Source: Macrothele yani
Taxonomy: Eukaryota > Arthropoda > Arachnida > Araneae > Macrothelidae
DNA length: 64,000 bases
Assembly (NCBI GenBank): GCA_039090855.1
Contig: CM076995.1
Span: 117,118,770-117,182,769 of the forward strand
Reading direction: 5' to 3'
Shown here piece after piece: positions 19,790 to 30,339 of the stretch. The position numbers were made by a program, and so were the translations under genes. Each line of letters begins with the position of its first letter. Position 1 is the first letter of the stretch. A model generated the notes under the pieces. It worked only from the letters and a program-made list of their open reading frames with translations, did not search any database and had not been told where the DNA came from.

Positions 19790-20300
19790 CGAACGGTGGC
19801 GCAGGTGAAGTTCACAGAGCAGTATATATACAACCCGAGGACCGGCTTTCGGTTAGAAGAGCGTTCGAACTCAGAATGGGGAAAAGCAGACGATTTATCG
19901 GAGTTTGATAAATGACAAATTGTGATGGCACGGCGCTTTGGAACTACGATCTCGGAAACGGCGCTGCTTGAGGATTGTTCACGTGCCGCTGAAGTGAGTA
20001 CGTATCAGAAGTGGTGCACAGATGGCCAAACGACGAACCGTCGTCCAGCTGCGTGTCGTCCTCAGCTTATTGATGCCAGAGGGGAGCGAAGACTGTCGCG
20101 CATTGTTCACAGCGACCGCAGTGCCACAGTCACCACAGTGCGACAAATCACTCGCAGCTACAACAGTGATGACCAGGAAAATGTGTTACAGCTCACAGTT
20201 CATCGCAGCCTTCTGCGCATGGGCCTGCGTAGCTGATTACCCAGTCGGGTCCCTATGCTCACTGCGCACGTCATCGTCAAGAACGCATGAAATGGGCCAC
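19790..20300 (+). pseudogene. Tc1-like transposase N-terminal fragment
   Basis: MGKSRRFIGV at about 19876 is followed by RQIVMARRFGTTISETALL, YQKWCTDGQTTNRRPAACRP and RGERRLSRIVHSDRSATVTT (to 20236). This order matches the paired-type helix-turn-helix region of Tc1-like transposases. It stops before any catalytic Asp, and RTE-like sequence begins within a few bases. Confidence 0.75.
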
Positions 20301-20304
20301 ATAC

Positions 20305-20515
20305 AGGAACTGAAGTTACTCCAGCTAAAGAAGTAATTAAGAGCATAGAATGGAGAAGAGCTTCAGAGGAAGATGGAATTGTCGTGGCCATTTTAAGAAG
20401 CCAATGAAGAAATAGAATCTACACTCTCCCAAGTTTTCACCAGAAGCCTCAATGAAAAGAACATTTCTGATGACAAGAACAATGCTACAGTGATCCTGCT
20501 CAGGCGAGCAACTGT
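20305..20515 (+). pseudogene. RTE-like reverse transcriptase fragment
   Basis: The stretch EVTPAKEVIKSIEW then RRASEEDGIVV, and in a shifted frame QVFTRSLNEKNISDD, matches the start of the RT domain in the full RTE copy at 43314-46274 (VPPVLPAEVAHAIK, RGKAPGEDGITVDI, FTRCLNEGKIPEDW). It is diverged enough to be a different RTE subfamily. It is about 70 codons, truncated at both ends. Confidence 0.7.
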
Positions 20516-20609
20516 AGAATTTTTTCTGCAGGGGGTTATGATATCGATGAAAGCCATACGAACAGTACGTTAATGGTTTGAATGAAACATCGATATATTA
20601 TTGTTATAG

Positions 20610-20940
20610 AAGTAATTATCAACGTTTATTCACAATTAAATGTTTTATTAACATGCAGTTTCGCAGAGCGTTTGGCTCTGCATCATCAGGACGAAATTTC
20701 GTCCTGATGATGTCGAGCCAAACGATTGAAGAAATTACCATCACAGTTGAAGATGCCAAGCCAAACGGTTGAAGAAATCACCCTCGCAGTTGAAGATGTC
20801 GAGCCAAACGGTTAAAGAAATTCGGCATCATCAGAACGAAATTTCGTCCTGATGATGCCGAGCCAAACGCTCTGCGAAACTATAATCAATGCTAATAAAA
20901 CATTGAATTGTGAATAAACGTTGATAATTTCTTTTATCTA
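20610..20940. mobile_element. Foldback element with hammerhead-like core, possibly Penelope-related
   Basis: Inverted arms contain CAACGTTTATTCACAATT and TTTCGCAGAGCGTTTGGCTC (left, 20623-20675) and their complements on the right (to 20935). Each arm has CTGATGA, a 7-bp stem with loop CAAAC, then GAAAC. The left arm also contains a perfect 32-bp palindrome (20681-20712). The centre has 2.5 copies of a ~43-bp unit including GAGCCAAACGGTTGAAGAAAT. There is no ORF. The Penelope link is inference from the terminal motif style. Confidence 0.6.
20681..20712. repeat. 32-bp perfect palindrome
   Basis: CATCATCAGGACGAAA is followed by its exact reverse complement. It includes CTGATGA on both strands, and a near copy lies at 20826-20857. 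Confidence 0.95.
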
Positions 20941-21690
20941 TATCACAAGTTTGTAGTCTTGAAATTGTATATATTATTGATATCTTTGGGGAAAACAAAG
21001 TCTTGCACCAATTAGTATCACTTGATATTTAATTGGTGTCATCAAAATAAGTATCATTATTGAGCGAATTATAGTACAGAAATCAATAAAGGATTTTTTT
21101 ATAAAAAAGATGAAATAATAAGTTTCATTAGGAATAATCAAATAAAAATAATGCAAACACTTTATCATAAAAATAAACTGAAGAACAGTGTCTCATCCGT
21201 CTGGGGTCTCTCCTGTCTGAAATAGCAATGGCGACTGGATTTTATTTGTATCGTTCTGGTGGCATGTTTCGTTGAATTCTCAAAAACTCCAGAAAAGTTT
21301 CGTTGAATTCTCAATTACTCCAGAAAAGGGGAAATGCTGGTCATGGACTTGGAAGCTTGACCATAAATATCCGTTTGCGGGACGAATTTTTGTGCTGAGC
21401 TGCAATTAGCAGAAATGCTGAAATGCGGTCCTCTGGCTCAGCGGTAAGACGTGCATCTTCTATTGAGCCAATCCCACCACGGAAAGAAATCTCTACAGTG
21501 CATGGGCTGAAAAATTCAGCGGATTTCGATTTTGCAAAATTTCTGCATAAATACCGAAAAACCCGAAACGTATTTTTCTGAAATATACTAAATTACTGAC
21601 TTCGGAAAATCTGTCAAAATACGGAAGTTAAAAGAAACGGAAACTGGAAAAAAATAAAATGAAAGCCCACAGCTTATTAGTGCGTCTTTC
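20941..21690. other. No recognised gene; weak tRNA-like stretch
   Basis: AT-rich. CTGGCTCAGCGGTAAGACG at about 21433 resembles a pol III A box, and GAGCCAATCCCACC follows, but no convincing B box is present. It may be an old SINE head. Confidence 0.35.
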
Positions 21691-21699
21691 ATAAAAAAA

Positions 21700-22900
21700 G
21701 ATCGTGCTTATGTTATCAGTTTGACCGTCCGTCCGTCCGTCTGTAGACACTATATCTCTGCAACTATTAGTCCAATTGAAAAATTCTTTTTGCTTTGGGA
21801 AGCTTGAAATGTGTGAATGATGATCCTTCGTTTCGTTCTGTTTTACGATGCACAATTTTGCCGCTAGAGGGCGTAAATGTACATGATATCGAATTCAAAT
21901 ACATTTTATTCCGTTGGATCTTTTGCTTCTAAACATCCGATTGAAAAAAAATATTTTACCTTCCGATTCCATTTATGTCGCAGAGTATTTTAGCTATAGT
22001 CAATTTTTCAAGTTACGCATAGACTTTCCGCTAGTGGGCGTAAAAATAAATTAAATTGCGTTTCCCCCGATATTTCTACTTCTAAAACTCCGATTTGAAT
22101 TTTTTTCTTCAGCGGATACAGCTCCTGATAAGAAATCTGTTGCATGCAATTTATTATTTTTGGTAAAGAACGGTTTGGCCACCAGGGGGCGTAAGCATTA
22201 ATTTCTGCTTCTGATGTATTTGCCACAAAATCAGAGCTTCTAAAATCTCGATTGAAATAATTCGTTCGTGGACCGATGCCACTCACGTCGATCAACCTTT
22301 TCGAAATATTTTCTTCTTAAAACATTGCATGGTTTCACCGCCAGGGGGCGTAGATATATATATCTTATTTTTGTCAATATCTCTGCTTCTAAAATTCCGA
22401 TTTGAAAAATTATTTCTTCACCGGAAACTGCTCCTGATGGGAAATCGTTTGCATATAATTTGTAATTTTTGGTAAAAAGTGGTTTTGCCACCAGGGGACG
22501 TAAGTCTTAACTTCCGCTTCTGATGTATTTGCAGCAAAATCTGAGCTCCTGAAAATTTCACTGAAAAAATTATTTCCTTTACCGATACCGCTCACATAGA
22601 AAAACCTTTTTAGAATAATTTCTTCTTAAAATAATGCATATTTTTTCCGCCAGGGGACGTAGATACATATCTTATATTTGTCGACATTTCTGCTTCTAAG
22701 AGTCCGATCTGAAAAATTCTTTCTTTGTTGGAAAGCGTTTCCGCTGTGAAATGTTTCTCATAAAATTTCAAAATTTTCTTAACGCATAAGTTCGACAGCA
22801 GAGAGCGGGAGTTCACGTTTACAGAATATCTGCGGGACTGAAAACTTCTTTCTTCGGTTCCGCCAGGGGGACGTAGATACATGTCTTATATTTGACTACT
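21700..22900. repeat. Diverged tandem repeat, ~150-175 bp units, two alternating subtypes
   Basis: Units share TTTCTGCTTCTRAAAWTCCGATTGAAAAA-type blocks followed, 80-100 bp later, by a GC-rich core. Subtypes alternate from 22028: one has TTTTGGTAAA then CCACCAGGGG with CGTAAG after it, the other has TTTCACCG then CCAGGGGGCGTAGATA. This suggests a dimeric unit of about 310 bp. Minus-strand ORFs here are repeat translations, not genes. Confidence 0.8.
21861..22873 (+). promoter_or_regulatory. Seven CTCF-like motifs in tandem, one orientation
   Basis: CCGCTAGAGGGCG (21861-21873), CCGCTAGTGGGCG (22028-22040), CCACCAGGGGGCG (22179-22191), CCGCCAGGGGGCG (22338-22350), CCACCAGGGGACG (22488-22500), CCGCCAGGGGACG (22647-22659) and CCGCCAGGGGGACG (22860-22873). 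A degenerate eighth is near 22796. The first two fit the insect CTCF core well and the third fits the vertebrate core. This is sequence similarity only; binding is untested, and the core could be conserved for another reason. Confidence 0.5.
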
Positions 22901-23985
22901 GTTTTCTATACCGGTTCCACTGATTTTGAAGGGCTTTGATAAATTTAATTCGCGTCAGAACAGATTCAAAAGACGTGCTCATTACACCCGAAAATTGGGT
23001 GTCATCTTTCTTGTATTTTTATGTGAAATGGAAAAACAGTTTTACTAATCCGATTTCTAGATGCGGAGATATAGCAAGCACGCATTGAAAGATCAACAGA
23101 CAGTTAAAGCAGTAACCTAAGACTGTTTTATAGGACAGGCAAAAAACGTAAAAAAGAAAGAAGCAATTTTTTACGTTAGCAAAGAGTAAAGAGAGGGCAA
23201 ATGAATACGAACAGTCGTGATGGGAGAATATAAAGACAGGAAGGAAGATATATACCACCAAGGGAGGGAAACACGAATGTTCTTGTTTTACAAGCCTATT
23301 TTCACACGATTGCAAGACACAGATGCGATGCTCCCTGCTGAACTGTTCATTCCCCGAGGCTACTTTTTCACAACAGAAGGGTAAGAAAGAAGTCCATCTC
23401 CACAGCTACTTAAGATTCTGCTAATCATCTGGAATCATGCAGAGTGCGCCCTCTCTTGATTTAATTATGCCTCAGTAAATCAGAGGCTTAAGCATAAGCT
23501 CCGCGTGAGGTGACAAGTTGTGCCCGCCAGATGTGCAGAGACGCGACAATCCAATCAACTGAGATACACTTCTCTGCAGCTATTAACCTGTGCTGACAGG
23601 AAAGCAACATTCACAGTTTTGTAAGTGATTCGCAAAATGCCTTTACTAGCGCAGAATAGATAGTTCAGTTGGTGTTACATACTGCTGACCGGGGAGGGGG
23701 TCTACCACCAGCTGTCTGTGTGAAAAATTCTGACGAGAGAGCAATAGACGAGCGTGAGAAATAATCTGGCCCAATTTAATGAAGGACGAAATTTGGGGGT
23801 CGGGAAGCTGTGTTTCTCTTAACAAAACTAAAAACTATGGAATATATAAGATCACAACCCGATTACAAAATCAAAAATAAGAATCCCATAATAATCAAAT
23901 TTAGTTTGATGGCTAAAATCATTTGTAATTATAAGTGATCAAAGTACATTTAGCCCTATTACAAACTTCGTGGCAGTGCAACTGA
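22901..23985. other. No recognised feature
   Basis: Mixed-composition sequence with no supported coding region, repeat or RNA gene. Confidence 0.5.
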
Positions 23986-23989
23986 AAAT

Positions 23990-24155
23990 TAGTCGTCCCG
24001 ATGGCGTAGTAGTCTAAGCGTTGGCTTATCCCGTGAGGTATAGATGTTTTATTTGTCTTAAGGTACTATCTCTCTCCCTTCCCTGGAGGCAGTGGCCTTA
24101 AATTAGGGGTAGGCGACTGCTTACAGCCCATTGAATCTCTAATAATTATAAAAAA
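23990..24155 (+). mobile_element. tRNA-derived SINE (family 1), internally deleted
   Basis: Starts CGTCCCGATGGCGTAGTAGT and goes directly to CCCGTGAGGTATAGATG, so the B-box region is missing. The body landmarks CTCTCCCTTCCCTGGA and TAAATTAGGGG remain. Confidence 0.8.
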
Positions 24156-24397
24156 GCTGAACATAGGTCTAAATTCGTAGACGTTAAGGAAGAGTAATTC
24201 ATCGCAATATACGATAGTCGTCATACATGACGAAAAATATTATGCTTGTAAGTTCTAAAGTATTCGTTATGAAAAATAAAAATGGTCCGATCGACTAGTT
24301 AATTTTACTTTCATGCGAAGATCCGACGAGAGAAATACCGGTAGCATAGAACTGTGAAGGAATTCAAATACGCAGTATAGAACCCGCTTATAAAGAG

Positions 24398-24599
24398 CCC
24401 GTATTTAGCGAGATCCCGGATTTAACCAGTGAAACAGCAACTTTTGTTTTGTATAATGTTAATTCAAATCTAATTTGATCGTTTTTAAAGAACAAAATCC
24501 CGTATTTAGCGAGATCCCGGATTTAACCAGTGAAACAGCAACTTTTGTTTTGTATAATGTTAATTCAAATCTAATTTGATCGTTTTTAAAGAACAAAAT
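24398..24599. repeat. 101-bp perfect tandem duplication
   Basis: The block starting CCCGTATTTAGCGAGATCCC occurs at 24398 and 24499 and the two copies appear identical over about 101 bp, so the duplication is recent. Confidence 0.93.
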
Positions 24600-24742
24600 T
24601 TTATGAAGTTCCATATTTTAGGAGGCAAAGTAAAATCTGCTACGCACTTTCCTGGAATGGAGGAATAAAAACGGTGGCATATATAGGACGAAACTGCAAC
24701 GGCACAGGGGAATCTTCGTATACTTTCGTGGAAGAATGTTGA

Positions 24743-24945
24743 GCATCCCCTGTGGCGCAGTGGTCTAAGCGCTGGCTGATGACCATTCGTCCGGAATGGT
24801 CCGGGTTCGATTCCCGTGAGGCATGGGTATTCTGTTTGTCTTAGGGCACTAGCTCTCTCTCTTTCCTGGAACCAGTGACCCTAAGTTAAGAAGGTGTGAC
24901 TGCTTATAGCCCATCGAGTTGCTCATTGTGGTCGTTAAGCCTGAA
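24743..24945 (+). mobile_element. tRNA-derived SINE (family 1)
   Basis: A box GTGGCGCAGTGGTCTAAGCG, B box GGGTTCGATTCCC, and the body to GTGGTCGTTAAGCCT. GAAGAATGTTGA is duplicated at 24731-24742 and 24946-24957. Confidence 0.9.
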
Positions 24946-24984
24946 GAAGAATGTTGATAGAAAATCAATGGGGAGGGAGTACAT

Positions 24985-25194
24985 TGTTTGTGGGTTTAAC
25001 GATCACCGTGAGCAATTCGATAGGCTACAAGCAGTCGCCTTTCTCTAATTTAGGGCCACTAGTTCCAGGGTAGGGAGAGAGTCAGGGACATAAGACAGGC
25101 ACAACACCCATGCCTCAACAGGATTCGAACCCGGACCGCGTCTCAAACCAATGGTCAGAAGCCAGCGCTTAGGAAACTGTGCTATCAGGACGAC
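24985..25194 (-). mobile_element. tRNA-derived SINE (family 1)
   Basis: Minus-strand copy with GGATTCGAACCC (B-box complement) near 25121. GGGAGTACAT is duplicated at 24975-24984 and 25195-25204. Confidence 0.9.
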
Positions 25195-25204
25195 GGGAGT
25201 ACAT

Positions 25205-25785
25205 CAATGCTGAACAAGTGTGTTGTGCAAGACACCCTCTCCATCGCCTACTTCAAGAGGCTGTGGCTTGGGAGCATCTTTTTTGAAACATGTTACCACA
25301 TGATATCTGCTTCAAGATTTGCTGCTACTGTGCATTCAGGTTAGTGCTTATTCTATTTTAATTTGTACTGCTGTAGTTAACTAATCAAATATTCCAAGTC
25401 CTATTAATTGTTTTATATATGTAATATAAACGTATACGTGCATATTTTTACATGATGGGATTTATCATCCCTAAACGGATTTAGCTGGGATTTCGGTCTG
25501 TCCTGATCTCCTCGTTATAAGTGTGTTGTATTGTAAAGTCGAAAGATTTTTTGCTTATTTTGTCCTCTAAATTCTTTTTTATTTGTTGTTAATGTAAGAC
25601 AATTAACTGCTAGGTGTGAAGTAGTAGCGGTACATTTTGGATTTCAAGATTTCAAGACAAACGTGATTACAGATTTTGGGTCGCAATACAAAAGTTTTTA
25701 CAGATATTTGATTGCAAGACAAAGCGATTACGAATTTCTGGCTGTAAGACAAAATTAAATAAAAATTTCGTTTGAACAGGTGCTT
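25205..25785. other. No recognised gene
   Basis: AT-rich; includes the right end of the pogo-like candidate. Three similar blocks (TTACGA/TTACAG...CAAGACAAA) lie at 25640-25755, a weak short repeat. Confidence 0.4.
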
Positions 25786-25787
25786 TG

Positions 25788-26007
25788 TGGCAGAGTGCTC
25801 AGAGGCGTAGGTTTCTGACTAGTCGTCAGAGGCCTGAGTCCCGGATGAGACATGGCAGTACTCTTATCCTATGGCACACTGGTTCCCTCCCCTCCCGGGA
25901 ACCTGTGGCCCGAAATTACGGACAGAAAACTGCTCATAACCTTTAGGGGTTCATCGACCACCATGAGCAACTCACTCACGGTGGTCGGTAAACCCCTAAA
26001 CAAAATG
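25788..26007 (+). mobile_element. Diverged SINE with a foldback tail
   Basis: TGGCAGAGTGCTCAGAGGCG resembles an A box. GAGTCCCGGATGAGACATGG is a decayed B-box region. The body motif TTCCCTCCCCTCCCGGGAAC follows. The tail carries an inverted pair (AGGGGTTCATCGACCACC... and ...GGTGGTCGGTAAACCCCT, 25945-26000), unlike the single tail of other copies. Confidence 0.7.
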
Positions 26008-26078
26008 ATACTCTTATTTCATTCCATTTGACGAAACAGCAATTCTACATGATCAACACGTTATACATGTATACAGTA

Positions 26079-27171
26079 CAATGTGCATAGGATAGTCCCT
26101 TTAGCCTGGAATAACTTCCGTACGGAGAGAGGTACAGTTATGCAAGAAAGATAACGGTACAGTAAAGCGACTACGCCCGATCGAATGCAACCAATAGCAG
26201 CGTCAATAGTGGCAAAATGCGGAAGTTAGCCATTACAAATCGAAAACCAAAAGAGATAGAGCAAAATTTCCAATTACAAAGTTGTAGAGCATCAATTAAT
26301 TTGTACAAAATGACATTTGTTTCACACGGATAAGATAAATTGTCGCCTGAATACCCTAAAATGTCCGAAATCGATGCGCGACATTTTGTGTGAACGTTTG
26401 AAGGGAACAGGCATAGGTATGCGCAAATACACACAATTTATTGCATAAATGTGTACTTATGTCAATAATTTGATCACGTCAGACAAAACAAAAACAAACT
26501 GGTGCACAGTGATAAAAAGTTAATGTCGAGTATGTTCGAAGAGTTCGCCATTGCCCATGATACACATTTGCATTCGTGAAAGTAACTATGCATGCACGTT
26601 CCTCAGCATGGAAGGTGTCACACTATTGCAAGCATCTGTAACACGACGACGTAGATCCAGCAGACTTGTAGGCGCTGTTGCATACACCTGATTTTTTACG
26701 TAACCCCAGAATTCAAAGTTCGCCATTCTCACACAGCGTACGTAGACCTAAATTTCTGATCAGGGTACATCCTGCTACTGGTTTTTATATCGTAGGTACG
26801 GTACAACGTCACAATCTGCATTTGCATACGGCTACATATGCGAAATGTGAATATGCAGATTCGAATCGTCGCGCATCGATTTCGGACATTGTAGGGTATT
26901 CAGGCGACAATTTATCTTATCCGAGTGAAACAAATGTCGTTTTGTACTGATTAATTGATGCTCTACAACTTTGTAATTGGAAATTTTGCTCTATCTTTTT
27001 TCGTTTTCGATTTTCAATGGTTAACTTCCGCATTTCGCCACTAGGGGTGCTGCTATCGGTTGCATTCGATCGGGCGTAGTCGCTTTACTATATCTTTATC
27101 GCACTTTCATAACTGTACCTCTCTCCGTTTGCAAGTTATTCCAGGCTGAAGGGACTTTGTTATGCACCTTG
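26079..27171 (-). mobile_element. 1.09-kb element with 304-bp inverted repeats
   Basis: The arms 26079-26382 and 26868-27171 are both 304 bp, diverged but colinear. The ends are CAATGTGCATA and, inverted, CAAGGTGCATA, bounded by TA (26077-26078 and 27172-27173). The 485-bp centre keeps a transposase C-terminus on the minus strand. This fits an internally deleted Tc1/mariner-superfamily element whose arms are far longer than usual. Confidence 0.85.
26540..26735 (-). pseudogene. ITm transposase C-terminal fragment
   Basis: The minus strand reads LWGYVKNQVYATAPTSLLDL then RRRVTDACNSVTPSMLRNVH and, after a stop, MCIMGNGE-FEH. This matches the region just after the last catalytic Asp (FFLWGYVK) and the tail of mariner/rosa-like transposases. 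No catalytic residue remains. Confidence 0.7.
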
Positions 27172-27173
27172 TA

Positions 27174-27591
27174 TACTAAGTTATGCATAGCAAAAAAAAA
27201 AAAAAAAAGAAAAAAAAAGACTAGTGCAACACAAAGAAAGTCAGTAACATTTTAAATTTTACAGAAACCAAAAACGTTCGTTTTCCTTTTGAAAACAGCT
27301 AAAAACTGAACATCTTAAATGTTAAAGACAAAAACTTCAAAACCTTTTTCTGTCCCTCTTCTTTCGTTTTTTTTTTACTTTGTGTGCTGAAGAACCTTTT
27401 TATTTTGGCCTTTTTCTTTTTTGTTCTATCTGCTCTTACCGCTCCCCCCCCTTTTTTTTTTGTCTGCAGCAAATCCGACAAATAAAAATTGAATTGTGGC
27501 AAAAAATGTAATTGTGATGGCTGAACATGGATATTTGAGAGCTGATTTTAGGAAACGGTTCACTGTTAGTTACTTACCAAGGAAAAAAGAA

Positions 27592-27628
<37 letters not shown>

Positions 27629-27835
27629 CCTAGCCTTTTAAGCATGGAGTTATAATAACAGAAAAAGAAAACTATAGATCTTTTGGAGTCATACTTCAAC
27701 GGAAAGACAGTCTCACGCATGTACATACATAGCTTGTTCCCCAAACAACTGAGAATGTATTTACAAAATAATGTGCGGCATCATTGCGTTCGACCTTAGC
27801 ACGAGTTCCGAAAAAACGGTAATCGCTGTAGTAAC
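27174..27835. other. Low-complexity tracts, no recognised gene
   Basis: A runs at 27190-27217, a C run then T run near 27445, and a CT dinucleotide repeat at 27593-27625. Confidence 0.6.
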
Positions 27836-28360
27836 CATAGTGTTACGGAGATTTAATACTAGAATTTTAGGCAAAGATATTAAATATTTGGCAACTTAAA
27901 TCATTTCGCAACTTTTATTTCGCTTTAGTGCTGCATTTCCTTTGTTTTCACGATGCGTGAGAATATTTTGCCTTGTCACCGGATATAGAAACATCGGAAG
28001 CACGGTTTATTTAGAGACGCCAGTTTGTCGCATATTAAGGGTCTGGTCCTTTATATTTAGTAGACGCATTGGTATTGTCTAGCTCATTGCCTTCTTAATT
28101 TTAAAACAGCCGACTGAAAGCGTAGGCACTCCTAATTTCAACCTTGACGTTTTATTTAGCCGACGCCGGCGTTTTCCCATGGTTTTTGTGGAAGTAAGGG
28201 GGTGAGTTTGAGTAGAAACAAGGGGGTAGCTGTGGAGTCAACTCGAGGAATTGAAAGCGAGCGGTCGCAGGGAGAGCAGGCGAGGAAACGCCTTAGGTGT
28301 TAGGAAGCAGGTGTTAAGCTAGCCGGGGGAATGGAGGTTTTTCTTCAGGTGGGCGGGATA
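27836..28360 (-). repeat. Diverged interspersed repeat, copy 2
   Basis: Inverted relative to 6000-6510. Matching landmarks include GTTACGGAGATTTAATACTA, CGCAACTTTTATTTCGCTTT and AGACGCCAGTTTGTCGCAT. No coding potential is seen. Confidence 0.65.
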
Positions 28361-28599
28361 GAGAGGAACAGGGAGGAAGAATTGCAAAGCTGAGTACAAC
28401 CTTCTGCATTAAGCAAAGAAAAGAATAAAGTGTTTTAAGAGATCTAAAAGGATTGTATAAAATTATTGTTTATAGCTATTATTATTCTTATTTTATTATC
28501 TTCAACCACGCAAGACTATGGGAGTATAAAACTAAGCCAGTTAGCAATAGCAACCAGCCATACCTGTTTATCAAGCATGCGTCGTCGGTAGCGAGCAGT

Positions 28600-29745
28600 T
28601 TAATAAATGTTGTTCCGTGAACCCCTAACAAGTGTTTTCGCGTTGTGATTTTTCGATAAATGGATGCGCCATTAAATTTTGCTGTCGATTTAAGAAGTCC
28701 GTCGTAGTAACTTCCCGTCTTATGCAAGAGGATTATAAAGATGAATGTCTAGGAAAATCAACAATTTACAGATGGCATAAAGAACTTATGGATGGTCGTG
28801 AGTCGGCGGCTTTAATTGCGAATGGAGGAAGACCTTCAATGAGTGTTACAGAGGTAAACTTCAATACTAGGTGTTATTATATACGGGAAGACAGACACCT
28901 ATCAATTAGAGATATCGAAGATATGGTTCACATTTCAAAATAATCAATTCATAGAATTTTAACCAAGCATTTGGGCATGAAACGAGTTTGTTCAACTTGG
29001 GTTTCCCATTTTTTGACAAAGGAACAAATGGTTCGTTGAGTTGAGGTTTGTCAACAATTAAAGCAAATGGTAAACGAAGATCCAGAAGCTGCGCAACGGG
29101 TTATTACAGGCGACTAAACCTGGCTGCGCTATTTTGATCCACACACCAAAGCAGAAAGCTGTGTTTGGAAATTGCCGTAGTTGTCTAATGCGGAAAACGT
29201 TCGTCAATCAAAATCAGCGGAAAAGGTCATCTTGGTTGCGGTCTGTAATTGCCAAGGTATGAAATATCAACACATTGTTCCTCCAAAAACTACGATAAAT
29301 GTCAACTATACTACAAAACAGTGCTACAGAATCTGCAGAAACATGTGACATTAAAACCACCACATCTGAAAAAGAATTGGGTGTGACACCACGATAATGC
29401 AAAGCCGCATATGGCCAGTTCTGTCGTTTCTTATTCGGAGGAAATGAATATTAAATTGATGCGCCAACCTGCATATAGTGCAGACTTCTGGTTGTTTTCC
29501 ATTTTAAAAAAGACATAACGGGGACGACAATTTGAGATTGATCAACAACTTAATTACAACTACGTAGGAGTACTTCAACAGCACTTCAGAAGAAGGATTC
29601 CAGGAGACATTCAAAAAGTGGAAGGAACGTTGGGACACCTGTATTCGATACAGTGGACAGTATTTGGAAAAAGATGACCACTTTCCTGATAATCAAGGTA
29701 CGTATACTTTTTTTATAAAAATATTCTCAGTTGTTTTGGGACAAC
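28600..29745 (+). pseudogene. mariner-like transposase remnant
   Basis: A mariner-type transposase broken by many stops and frameshifts. CLGKSTIYRWHKELMDGRES (28750-28810) is the helix-turn-helix, followed by ILTKHLGMKRVCSTWVSHFL, VITGD-TWLRYFDPHTKAES (first Asp, 29100), HHDNAKPHMA (second Asp, 29390) and a damaged SADFWLF where the SPDL...CDFFLFP block with the third Asp should be. The C-terminus FKKWKERWDTCIRYSGQYLE is near 29620. The right end GTTGTTTTGGGACAACCCTT resembles an inverted repeat; no left partner was found. Confidence 0.8.
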
Positions 29746-30339
29746 CCTTGTACATGCAGTATATAATGCTGAAATGCAAGATTGGGGGGGGATAGAATAT
29801 TCGAAACCGATACGTAAACTTAGGTCTGCGCATGGTAGGAAACGAAGCAACAGAGTGTCAGTGTAGCATTCTTGAGAGGTTTTTAGTAAACATGTTCTTA
29901 TTTCAATGAAAAAATGCTCTCATCCCGGTCGCTCTTAATTTCGTTTTCAATAGTGCATTGCGTATTTCTGCATTAAAATGTGGGCACCATGGTCCGAAAA
30001 GGCAGCTAGCAATCGCTGTTCTTGAACAGTGCCCATTACAGTATCTGTAAGATCTGCACAGTGGTACCCAAATTGTTACGTTAAGGGAAATCTTATAAGT
30101 AAAGGTATATAGCGGTAGGGGAAGGGAGATACGCTCAGCAGAGGCATAAATAAGGAGCGGAGTAGAGAGGGGCATTTACTCTTCCGCGCCAGTTTATGGG
30201 GGTGCAAGAAAGGTTGAAATGATGTGGCTGCTAATGTTCAAAATGCGCAACGGCAAGTAATTTTACAGTATCGAAATATACACTTTTCACATGTCGAAAA
30301 TTTCCTTCCAATTAAAAGTTCACCTTTTGTTTATTTGTT
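29746..30339. other. No recognised feature
   Basis: AT-rich sequence. The minus-strand ORF at 29903-30175 has no recognisable similarity. Confidence 0.5.

Larger units (their letters stand above)
24371..25533. mobile_element. Candidate pogo/Tigger-like element
   Basis: The left end reads CAGTATAGAACCCGCTTATA. The right end on the minus strand reads CAATACAACACACTTATAAC, an imperfect inverted pair next to TA. CAGTA-type ends with CCCGCTTATAA are typical of pogo-like elements, but no transposase is present. It contains a 101-bp tandem duplication and two SINEs. Confidence 0.4.

Noticed and set aside
20690..20745. Third hammerhead-like core after the palindrome
   Set aside because: CTGATGA is present, but the second strand of stem II is lost (GATTGAAGAAAT), so it does not keep the fold.
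22008..22882. Several similar minus-strand ORFs (about 60-95 codons)
   Set aside because: They are translations of tandem repeat units; the similarity between them comes from the repeat, not from a protein family.
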